The translations under genes and the position numbers were made by a program. Shown one piece after another: positions 1 to 5,698 of a stretch of DNA of 12,785 bases; the first letter of the stretch is position 1, and the number at the start of each line of letters is the position of its first letter. The notes beneath the pieces are model-generated. The model was given only the letters and a program-made list of their open reading frames with translations, was not told where the DNA came from and did no database searches. This DNA comes from Actinomycetota bacterium (GTDB taxonomy: Bacteria; Actinomycetota; Actinomycetes; Streptosporangiales; Streptosporangiaceae): NCBI GenBank assembly GCA_003168295.1, contig PMST01000517.1:1-12785 (forward strand), read 5' to 3'.

Positions 1-615
1 CGTGGGCCAAGCCCGCTTAACCTGTAGGTGGCCCTCCATCCAGACCCCGTTTGCCCAGCTCAGCCCCAAACGTGGAGACCACTCCCAGGTCAGAAGGGGT
101 ATGTGCCCTCTTTATGTCTCGGTTCGTGGAACGAATGTTATTGGCTGGTCTGTCTGGCAGCGTTCCGACTGTTGTCACCGACATCGGCGGCGGAGTCGAT
201 GAGGCACCGAAGAGCGACCGGGCGGCGCGGACGCCGGCTTCGTTTGGATTATCCCGTGCCGGTGCAGGTCTGGTTCTTAGCGGCGCCATTGCGATCCGGG
301 AGATGCAGGGTTGCCCGATGGTCAACGAGTACTGACGGCGTCAATCTGAGGCTGCTTCTCACGCCTGGCTCAATGGAAAGCTACGCCGAGACAGTCCCTT
401 TCGTTTCTTGATGTGACCGTGCCCAGGATCGAGTCCGCGCGCGTAGCCGATCTGTGCGCTCCGAGCCGATAGTTCAGCCGGCCTGTTGACGACCATAAGT
501 GGTCGGTCTGCAGTAGCGCGGCGAGGTCGGCTGGATCTTTCCGGTTGGGGCGCCGGATGCTGGCGTGATCGCTTGCGGCCCGGCTTCCCGGCCGCGGTGC
601 TGGCAGTGGCGGCAG
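1..615. other. Left-end stretch without a convincing gene
   Basis: I find no recognisable protein, RNA or mobile element here. The most protein-like open frame runs on the plus strand from an ATG at 114 to a stop at 333-335 (73 residues from that ATG). It has no well-spaced ribosome binding site: the nearest purine tract, AGAAGGGG at about 92-99, is some 14 bases away. Its third codon positions are clearly less G/C-rich than those of the intact genes to the right, and its product resembles nothing I know. The opposite strand is also open over 17-325, as often happens in such GC-rich DNA. The stretch ends at the stop codon of the broken epimerase gene. Confidence 0.5.
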
Positions 616-1160
616 TTACCGGCTGAGCGCGTTCTTGGCCACGAGCGCGGTGGCGGTGTCGATGATCGTCTGCTCAGTGGGACGGGGATGCCAGCCGAGC
701 AGCGTGCGCGCTTTGCTGCTGTCGACAAGCCTTGTGCGGCCGAGTTCGTGGCGCAGCATCGCCATCTGTGGGCTCCGCCGTGCGAGCAGCTTGACGGCGA
801 GGTCGGGCATGGCCCGCGTGCGGACTTTCCCGGCCGCGTCGGGAAGCCTCTCGCGCAGCAGGCGGGCGATGTCGCGGTACCAGATGAAGCTGCCGAGCCG
901 AGGAAACGCTGGCCGGCGGCGGCTGGGCTCGTCATGGCGAGGATGTGCAGTTCGGCGATATCCCGGACGTCGACGACGTTCCATCCGACGTTCGGCACGG
1001 CGGGAACCTGGCCGGCCAGCAGGCGGCGGACGACCTCGGTCGTTCCCGCCCTCGGCGCCCCCAGCATGGGGCCCTGCATGAAAGTCGGGAGAACGGCGGA
1101 CAGTTCGAGCCCGGTCTCCGCGGCGAGATCCCTACCGGACTGATCAGCCGGTCGCGAGGC
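616..1160 (-). pseudogene. NAD(P)-dependent epimerase/dihydroflavonol-reductase-like remnant, truncated and frameshifted
   Basis: Two overlapping minus-strand frames together give the C-terminal half of an extended short-chain dehydrogenase of the dihydroflavonol 4-reductase type. The first frame (about 1160 to 890) encodes DLAAETGLELSAVLPTFMQG, then VVDVRDIAELHILAM and GQRFLGSA, matching the family's substrate-side segment and its 'D.RD.A..H..A' motif. At about 890-900 the homology jumps frame and continues as SFIWYRDIARLLRERLPD to a TAA at 616-618, including the usual LGWHPRPTEQTI-type tail. A single-base indel in the GGCTCGGCAGC tract explains the jump. The N-terminal Rossmann half with the glycine-rich NAD(P) loop and the catalytic YxxxK is absent; no homology is visible to the right of about 1160. 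The gene is therefore both 5'-truncated and frameshifted and is almost surely inactive. A sequencing error could explain the frameshift but not the missing half. Confidence 0.75.
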
Positions 1161-1657
1161 CAAAGGCAAGCGGCACCGCCATGGACGATCTGCGCGCATC
1201 TCACTTATGCGGCTGGCCATTCTGCCAGTCAAATAATCGGCGTTATGCTGTCCTAAGGGCTACGGGCACCACTGCAACGTTCATCCTGCGGAGCAGGGAC
1301 CGTCGGCCCAGCCCGACACTGGGCGGCGAGCTTAATCCGTTGCCCCAGCGGCAAGGGGCCCGGCCTGGCCGCTCATGCCATGTAGCTGGGCCAGGTCTGC
1401 CGGGCGCCTTGGCGTCGGCGCGGGAACGGCAATGCCCTGGCGTCGCGGGATCGCCCGGTCAGTGTCCAGCCGGACGTGCCCAGGTGAGCCGGCGCACGCT
1501 ACATTCGGCAGGCCGGGCCTTGGCGTGGGTAAGACGACGGAGCCACCTGCGCACGCGGGAGACGGCTGCTGGGCCCGGGCAACGCTAGTAGCCGATGCCT
1601 GGGTGCAGGGGCATGGTCGCGTACCGGTCGCGTCCGGCAGAGGGGATGGGAGTACTG
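1161..1657. other. Intergenic stretch before the dehydrogenase-like gene
   Basis: No gene is supported in these roughly 500 bases. Open frames exist on the plus strand (for example 1181-1588) but their translations are rich in R, P, G and A with no domain. I could not place a confident promoter. The stretch contains a 7-bp inverted repeat at 1364-1395, listed separately. The missing 5' half of the epimerase remnant would have lain here, so the segment may mark an old deletion or insertion junction. Confidence 0.45.
1364..1395. other. Hairpin in the leader region of the dehydrogenase-like gene
   Basis: CCTGGCC at 1364-1370 is perfectly complementary to GGCCAGG at 1389-1395, with an 18-base loop that can pair further inside (GCT 1371-1373 with AGC 1384-1386). 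It lies about 260 bases before the next start codon. No T-tract follows. It may be a leader or terminator structure, but chance pairing in GC-rich DNA is quite possible. Confidence 0.25.
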
Positions 1658-2800
1658 ATGGAACAACTCAGCCTCGGCGTATGCGGGATCTCCCGCAAGG
1701 AGAACGAGCACCGGCTGCCGATCCACCCGCTGCATCTAGACCGGATCGAACCGGGCCTGCGGGCGCGGATCTTCCTTGAGCGCGGTTACGGCGAGCGGTT
1801 CGGCCTTGCCGACGCGCAGCTCGCCCCGATTGTGGGCGGCGTGTGTTCGCGGCAGCAGCTCATCGCGGACTGCGACGTGATTGTGCTGCCCAAGCCCACC
1901 GAACACGACGTCGCCGGACTGCGGGAGGGCCAGGTGCTGTGGGGCTGGCCGCACTGCGTCCAGGACTACGCCATCACCCAGCTGGGCATCGACCGCCGGC
2001 TGACCCTGATCGCATGGGAGGCAATGAACTACTGGACGGCTGACGGCAGCTTCGGCGTGCACGTTTTCCACATGAACAATGAACTCGCGGGCTACTGCTC
2101 GGTGCTGCAGTCCCTGCAGCTGCTGGGCATGACCGGGACGTACGGGCGGCGCGTCCGGGCCGCTGTGATCAGCTTCGGCGCGACCGCCCGCGGGGCAGTC
2201 AACGCGCTGACGGCACTCGGGATCCCCGACGTGACCGTGCTGACCCACCGTAACGTGGCTGCCGTCGCCTCGCCTATCCCGTCGGTCCGCATGGTTCATT
2301 TCGAGCCCGCGCCTGAAGACCCGGCACGGATCTTGGTACTGGCGCCAAGCGGTCCGGTGCCAATCGCGGAGTTCCTCTCCGGGCATGACATCGTCGTCAA
2401 TTGCGTACTGCAGGACACTGACGCGCCGCTGATGTTTGTCACCCGTGACGAGCTGCGGTTGTTCGCACCTGGCAGCCTGTTCGTCGATGTGTCCTGCGAC
2501 GAGGGCATGGGTTTTGAGTGGGCGCGGCCCACCTCATTCGGAGAGCCGATGTTCGCCGTAGGCGAGGCAATGCACTATTACGGAGTCGACCACAGCCCGT
2601 CCTACCTGTGGAACTCCGCCACCTGGGAGATCAGCGAGGCGCTGATCCCGCACCTGGGTACCGTGATGGACGGGCCCGGCGCCTGGGACCGCGACCAGAC
2701 CATCGGCCGGGCGATCGAGATCCGCGACGGCGTGATCCGCAATCCCAAGATTCTTTCGTTCCAGCGGCGCTCCGCCGAGTTCCCGCACACCCGGATGTAA
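1658..2800 (+). CDS. Alanine dehydrogenase / N5-(carboxyethyl)ornithine synthase-like oxidoreductase
   Basis: This 380-residue protein has the AlaDH/PNT fold, in which an N-terminal catalytic domain is combined with an NAD(P)-binding domain. KENEHRLPIHP (14-24) matches the family's opening 'KE.E.R...P' motif. K79 in LPKPTEHD and H99 in GWPHCVQD sit where alanine dehydrogenase has its substrate Lys and catalytic His. MNNELAGYCSVLQSLQLLG (139-157) precedes the nucleotide fold, whose loop is SFGATARGAV (172-181), not a classic GxGxxG. The C-terminal DVSCDEGMGFEW (277-288) and VDHSPSYLW (310-318) resemble saccharopine dehydrogenase and carboxyethylornithine synthase more than true alanine dehydrogenase. 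The likely chemistry is NAD(P)H-dependent reductive condensation of an amino acid with a 2-oxo acid, or the reverse; the substrate is unknown. I chose the ATG at 1658 because GGGAG (1648-1652) lies five bases upstream; in-frame ATGs at 1595, 1613 and 1646 are less well placed. The gene seems intact and single, with no operon partner. Confidence 0.85.
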   Translation: MEQLSLGVCGISRKENEHRLPIHPLHLDRIEPGLRARIFLERGYGERFGLADAQLAPIVGGVCSRQQLIADCDVIVLPKPTEHDVAGLREGQVLWGWPHCVQDYAITQLGIDRRLTLIAWEAMNYWTADGSFGVHVFHMNNELAGYCSVLQSLQLLGMTGTYGRRVRAAVISFGATARGAVNALTALGIPDVTVLTHRNVAAVASPIPSVRMVHFEPAPEDPARILVLAPSGPVPIAEFLSGHDIVVNCVLQDTDAPLMFVTRDELRLFAPGSLFVDVSCDEGMGFEWARPTSFGEPMFAVGEAMHYYGVDHSPSYLWNSATWEISEALIPHLGTVMDGPGAWDRDQTIGRAIEIRDGVIRNPKILSFQRRSAEFPHTRM

Positions 2801-2817
2801 GGGCCCGGCGGAAACCA

Positions 2818-2946
2818 GGCCTGGACATGAGCCGCTTCCCGACCCCGGAGGCCCTGGTGTCCTGGGCCCGGCTCACCCCGGCCGTGCGCCAGTCCGGACC
2901 CCGCAAGGGCCGGGGGAAGAAGGGGCACGGCAACACCTACGGCAAG
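2818..2946 (+). mobile_element. IS110-family transposase C-terminal fragment
   Basis: The plus-strand translation from GLDMSRFPTPEALVSWARL to RQSGPRKGRGKKGHGNTYG matches the C-terminal part of IS110/IS1111-type transposases (the Transposase_20 region, typically 'DMSRFPTA.HLASWAGL.P...QS....G...KGN.YL'). Only about 43 codons remain. The N-terminal DEDD catalytic domain and everything after the 'GN.YL' motif are missing, and no element ends or target duplications can be seen. The fragment starts within 20 bases of the stop of the dehydrogenase-like gene and passes in frame into DUF4160 coding sequence, so it marks an old insertion or recombination junction. Confidence 0.75.
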
Positions 2947-3201
2947 CGGATCGCGTTCTACGGGGTCGTGATCTACATGTACTGGAGCGAGCGCGATCAC
3001 CCGGTAGCCCACTTCCATGCTTATCATGCTGGACGGCGCGTCTCAGTCTCTGCCGCCGGGGAGATGCTCGCTGGCAGCCTCGAACCCCGGGCCCTTCAGT
3101 TTGTCAGGGAATGGGCAGTCCTCCGGCAGGAGGAGATCATGGTGAACTGGGAACGCGCCCGGCGGAATGAGCCTCTGCTCGGTATCGAGCCGCTGGCGTA
3201 G
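2827..3201 (+). CDS. DUF4160 protein with an N-terminus derived from an IS110 transposase
   Basis: This 124-residue reading frame joins two unrelated pieces. Residues 1-40 are the IS110 fragment. Residues about 42-124, from RIAFYGVVIYMYW to NEPLLGIEPLA, form a complete DUF4160 domain: the 'FYG.VI.MY' start, HFHAYHAGRRVSVS with its paired histidines, the LAGSLEPRAL segment and REWAVLRQEEIMVNWERARR. DUF4160 proteins are usually about 80-90 residues, starting just before the FYG motif, often beside a DUF2442 gene, as here. Their biochemical role is not established; a toxin-antitoxin-like role has been suggested from gene pairing. No ATG lies at the normal start, and ATG 2827 has no clear ribosome binding site, so the domain may be expressed only as this chimera or not at all. 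The second copy at 5466 shows the probable original start (MPRISAFYG). Confidence 0.65.
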   Translation: MSRFPTPEALVSWARLTPAVRQSGPRKGRGKKGHGNTYGKRIAFYGVVIYMYWSERDHPVAHFHAYHAGRRVSVSAAGEMLAGSLEPRALQFVREWAVLRQEEIMVNWERARRNEPLLGIEPLA

Positions 3202-3226
3202 CATTGAGAGCATGAGCGAGAACTAG

Positions 3227-3481
3227 TTGCCAGCCGTCGTGGGCGTCGCCGTGGTCGGTGACCGAGTGCTCCGCCTCCTGTTCAGCGACGGTACAGCCGG
3301 GGACGTCGACTTCTCGGCCGAGCGTTGGACGGGCGTTCTCGCGCCGCTAAACGATCCTGCCTACTTCGCCCGGGTTGGGGTCGATGCGGAGGCAGGAACC
3401 ATCGTGTGGCCTGATGGCATCGACCTGGCGCCCGAGCCACTTTACGAGCAGGCGAAGGCTCATCCGCTCCTTGCCGCCTGA
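3227..3481 (+). CDS. DUF2442 protein, original start interrupted by an amber stop
   Basis: Translation from TTG 3227 gives 84 residues: VVGDRVLRLLFSDGTAGDVD, DFSAERWTGVLAPLNDP, then FARVGVDAEAGTIVWPDGID and LAPEPLY. This is the DUF2442 pattern ('V......L.L.FsDG..g.vDl....G.f..L.D...F..v.vd...gti.WpnG.DlaPe.LY'). The family is small, often paired with DUF4160, and of unproven function. The gene lies 25 bases after the DUF4160 stop, as in an operon. An ATG at 3212 opens the same frame as M-S-E-N-TAG-TTG-P-A-V: it has GAGAG (3206-3210) just upstream and looks like the ancestral start, broken at codon 5 (a CAG or similar to TAG change). The TTG directly after the stop might restart translation, which would leave the domain whole; otherwise the gene is dead. 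Confidence 0.65.
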   Translation: MPAVVGVAVVGDRVLRLLFSDGTAGDVDFSAERWTGVLAPLNDPAYFARVGVDAEAGTIVWPDGIDLAPEPLYEQAKAHPLLAA

Positions 3482-4028
3482 GGCGCTCGGTCTTGGCAGG
3501 AACTGAGCGAGGTCTTTCGCTCTAATCCGGGACCTGCCTGCGACGCCGCGCGGTGGAGTTGCCCCGACCCAGATAAAGCAAATTCGGCAGCCAGTCGAAC
3601 CAAGCGGTGTCTTGTACTGTTCGGCCACGTTGTCAAGGTGTTCCGCCGCCGCGGACGCGGACGGTGGTGGCATCGCTGCTTGGCCCGAGCCGCGCGCCGC
3701 CGCGCCGGATCCCCCGGGCATCCACTTCCTCGGTGAGCTTGGTACCGGCACTCCGGCCGCGCATCGGAAGCGCGCGAGCCCGCACCGCAGTCTGGCTCCG
3801 GCGCTCAGCCTGGACCATCGGACGGGAACCAGGCCCGGGCCGCGCCGGGGCGAAATGCCGCTTGCCGGCTATCGCCAGCGCGGCTAACTTCCCCAGATCT
3901 GCGCGCCCGTAGCCGGGTGCCGGCGACGTAAGAAATTTTGGGCGCCGCTGACCAGGAGGTGTCCATTGGGCAGGCGTCCGCTCGTCGTGAGGGTGACACA
4001 GCGCAGAACGGAAGGAAGGCCCGTCGTA
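3482..4028. other. Intergenic stretch after DUF2442
   Basis: About 550 bases with no supported gene. Several frames are open on both strands but give low-complexity R/P/A/G-rich products. Near 3550-3610 the minus strand can encode GCRICFIW, which recalls the RICFxW motif of HigB toxins, but the rest does not follow that family. A 6-bp hairpin lies at 3505-3522. An unusually AT-rich patch (AAATTTT at about 3932-3938) is followed by a strong AGGAGG at 3954-3959, six bases before a TTG at 3966, an alternative start for the following small gene. Confidence 0.45.
3505..3522 (+). terminator. Weak hairpin after DUF2442
   Basis: GAGCGA at 3505-3510 pairs perfectly with TCGCTC at 3517-3522 across a six-base loop, 24 bases after the DUF2442 stop. 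It lacks a T-tract. The position suits the end of the DUF4160-DUF2442 transcript, but the stem is short. Confidence 0.25.
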
Positions 4029-4238
4029 ATGTACCCGTACTACGGATACCAGCTCTACCAGGACCAGCGGACCAAGAGCCGCGCCGAGATCCTCGCCGAC
4101 GACGCACGGCTCGGACGCCAGGCAGCGGCGGTCTTTCGCGGCAGTCGCGCACTAGCCGCCAAGGCCAGCACACCGGGCATCATGGCCCTGAACGCGATCA
4201 GGGCCATAGCCGCTCAGGTCACGGCCCGCGCCGCATGA
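4029..4238 (+). CDS. Small tyrosine-rich hypothetical protein
   Basis: A 69-residue protein of unknown function. The N-terminus, MYPYYGYQLYQDQRTKSRAE, is very rich in tyrosine and glutamine. It is followed by an Ala/Arg-rich part with a helical pattern (ILADDARLGRQAAAVF, then IMALNAIRAIAAQVTARAA). No signal peptide, membrane segment or metal site is visible. I chose ATG 4029 because GGAAGGAAGG (4010-4019) lies nine bases upstream. An in-frame TTG at 3966 has an even better AGGAGG (3954-3959) and would add 21 Arg/Val-rich residues, so the true start is open. It lies 103 bases before the DUF899 gene on the same strand and may be co-transcribed with it. No function can be inferred. Confidence 0.6.
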   Translation: MYPYYGYQLYQDQRTKSRAEILADDARLGRQAAAVFRGSRALAAKASTPGIMALNAIRAIAAQVTARAA

Positions 4239-4341
4239 TACTGACCGTGCCGGCTCACCGGCCTCGCGCAACCTCTCGCGGCGAGGCACGCGGGATTACC
4301 TACAACGGCGAGCAGTATCGGTCAGCGTAAGGAAGGTTCAG

Positions 4342-5076
4342 ATGACTGATCCGCAGGTCGTTTCACGAGATGAGTGGCTGGCCGCCCGCAGGAAGCTGCT
4401 GGCGGAGGAGAAGGAATTCACCCGGCAGCGAGACGCGCTGAACACCGAGCGGCGCAAGCTGCCGATGGTCGAGATTGACAAGGAATACATCTTCCAGGGC
4501 CCGGACCGCCAGGCCAGCCTGCTCGACCTGTTCGAGGACCGCAGTCAGCTGCTGATCTACCACTTTATGTTCGACCCGGACTGGGATGAGGGCTGCGAGT
4601 CCTGCTCGTTCCTGGCCGACGGCATCGGCCACCCCGCCCACCTGGACGCCTGGGACACCACGCTGGCCATGGTCAGCCGGGCGCCGCTGGCCAAGCTCGA
4701 GGCGTTCCGGCAGCGGATGGGCTGGACCGTGCCCTGGTACTCCTCCTTCGGCAGCGATTTCAACTACGACTTCCACGTCACCCTCGACCCGGCCGTGGTC
4801 CCCGTCGAGTACAACTACCGAGACCTTGATGAGCTCGGGCCGGACTGGCACGGGTGGACCGGCGACCTGCACGGCATCAGCGCCTTCCTGCGCCGCGGCG
4901 ACCGCGTCTTCCACACCTACTCCAGCTACGCTCGGGGCACCGACATGGTCAACAGCACCTACCAATGGCTCGACCTGACCGCCCGCGGCCGGCAGGAAGA
5001 CCGGGAACAGCCACCCGGGCGCAGCGACGGTCCGCTGATGAGCTGGCTTCGCCACCACGACAGATACGGCGCGTAG
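4342..5076 (+). CDS. DUF899 thioredoxin-like protein
   Basis: This 244-residue soluble protein belongs to the DUF899 family, predicted thioredoxin-fold dithiol-disulfide oxidoreductases. The typical order is present: an N-terminal helical part (VVSRDEWLAARRKLLAEEKE, 6-25, and RDALNTERRKLP, 30-41), YIFQGPDRQASLLDLF (49-64), the strand LLIYHFMFDP (70-79), the conserved CESC pair (85-88) in DEGCESCSFLADG, WYSSFGSDFNYDF (132-144), and VFHTYSSYARGTD (189-201) near the end. CESC is the presumed redox site. Length is usual for the family and no targeting signal is seen, so it is likely cytoplasmic. The ATG has GGAAGG (4331-4336) five bases upstream. The substrate is not known for the family. Its neighbours are a small unknown protein upstream and gene debris downstream, which gives no pathway clue. 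Confidence 0.9.
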   Translation: MTDPQVVSRDEWLAARRKLLAEEKEFTRQRDALNTERRKLPMVEIDKEYIFQGPDRQASLLDLFEDRSQLLIYHFMFDPDWDEGCESCSFLADGIGHPAHLDAWDTTLAMVSRAPLAKLEAFRQRMGWTVPWYSSFGSDFNYDFHVTLDPAVVPVEYNYRDLDELGPDWHGWTGDLHGISAFLRRGDRVFHTYSSYARGTDMVNSTYQWLDLTARGRQEDREQPPGRSDGPLMSWLRHHDRYGA

Positions 5077-5465
5077 CCGCCACTGACCGGGTCCCGGCAC
5101 CGCGTGGCAGGCGACACCTTGCTGGTGCCAGAGCACAGACCGGCTGTTCTGTGACGCCCGGCTCGGCGAGCTTGCAGCTGACACCGTAGCTCGTATCGGC
5201 GTCTGTGCGCTCTGCCTATCCGTGGCATGTCGACGCGGTTACCCGCGGTGGCGATGGCCGACTTGGGTGCGGAGTTACTGCAGCTTTTCACCAAATGGCA
5301 CCGGCAGTGGGATGTGCTAGCGTCCAGCGGAAACTCTGGGCACTAAATTCCCAGGTGTTAAGGCACACTCCCTCCGCAAGCGGACACGCGCATTTTCTGA
5401 AGAGCCGAACCTTGGGTCCCAGACGGGTACCGTTTCGCAGCCGATGAATCGGCTACTGTCGAGCC
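5077..5465. other. Intergenic stretch after DUF899
   Basis: About 390 bases without a supported gene. A TGCTAGCGT motif at about 5315-5323 fits an extended -10 promoter element (TGnTAnnnT), but no convincing -35 precedes it. A small inverted repeat, CTGGG 5336-5340 with CCCAG 5350-5354, follows. Both lie upstream of the degraded DUF4160 copy and may be leftovers of its promoter region. Confidence 0.4.
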
Positions 5466-5698
5466 ATGCCGCGTATCAGCGCGTTCTACGGGGTTGTGAT
5501 CTACATGTACCGGAACGAGCCGATCACCCGGTGGTCCACTTCCATGCCTATCATGCCGGGCGGCGCGTCTCAGTCTCGACGGCCGGTGAAGGCGATCAGG
5601 CCAGGGCCCGATGGCTGAGGGCCGAGCGAATCGCAGCTGAGCACGGCCTGCCTCACGTCCGGCAAGATGCGCGATCGGCCCTCCACAGCGTCAAATGA
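5466..5698 (+). pseudogene. Degraded second copy of the DUF4160 gene
   Basis: From ATG 5466 the sequence reads MPRISAFYGVVIYMYRNEP, the normal start of a DUF4160 protein. A one-base deletion after GAACGAGC (about 5519-5521) then shifts the frame; in the new frame it continues as DHPVVHFHAYHAGRRVSVST. Against the first copy, 5481-5577 matches 2953-3050 with eight substitutions and one missing base, about 91% identity. After about 5585 the similarity ends. The frame runs on as an unrelated tail (QARARWLRAERIAAEHGLPH) to a TGA at 5696-5698, overlapping the last bases of the convergent glycosyltransferase gene. The C-terminal half of the domain (the REWA...NWE part) is missing and there is no DUF2442 partner. 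It is a broken duplicate or an independently acquired relative. Confidence 0.75.

Noticed and set aside
51..335. Possible small protein near the left edge
   Set aside because: It has no well-spaced ribosome binding site, weaker third-position G/C bias than the real genes, no known relative, and the opposite strand is equally open.
2818..3481. An intact IS110 element with its guide (bridge) RNA region
   Set aside because: Only about 43 codons of the transposase C-terminus remain. The catalytic N-terminal domain and both element ends, where such an RNA would be encoded, are absent.
3550..3610. HigB-toxin-like motif RICFIW on the minus strand
   Set aside because: Only six or so residues match; the sequence on either side does not follow the HigB fold, and no HigA-like partner is present.
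4363..5184. Minus-strand open frame (273 codons) opposite the DUF899 gene
   Set aside because: It is an antisense shadow rich in V, A, G and Q; the DUF899 frame on the plus strand has the family motifs and a ribosome binding site.
5310..5360. Promoter for the DUF4160 duplicate (TGCTAGCGT)
   Set aside because: It fits an extended -10 motif but has no clear -35 and leads only to a broken gene, so it is noted in the intergenic entry and not listed as a promoter.
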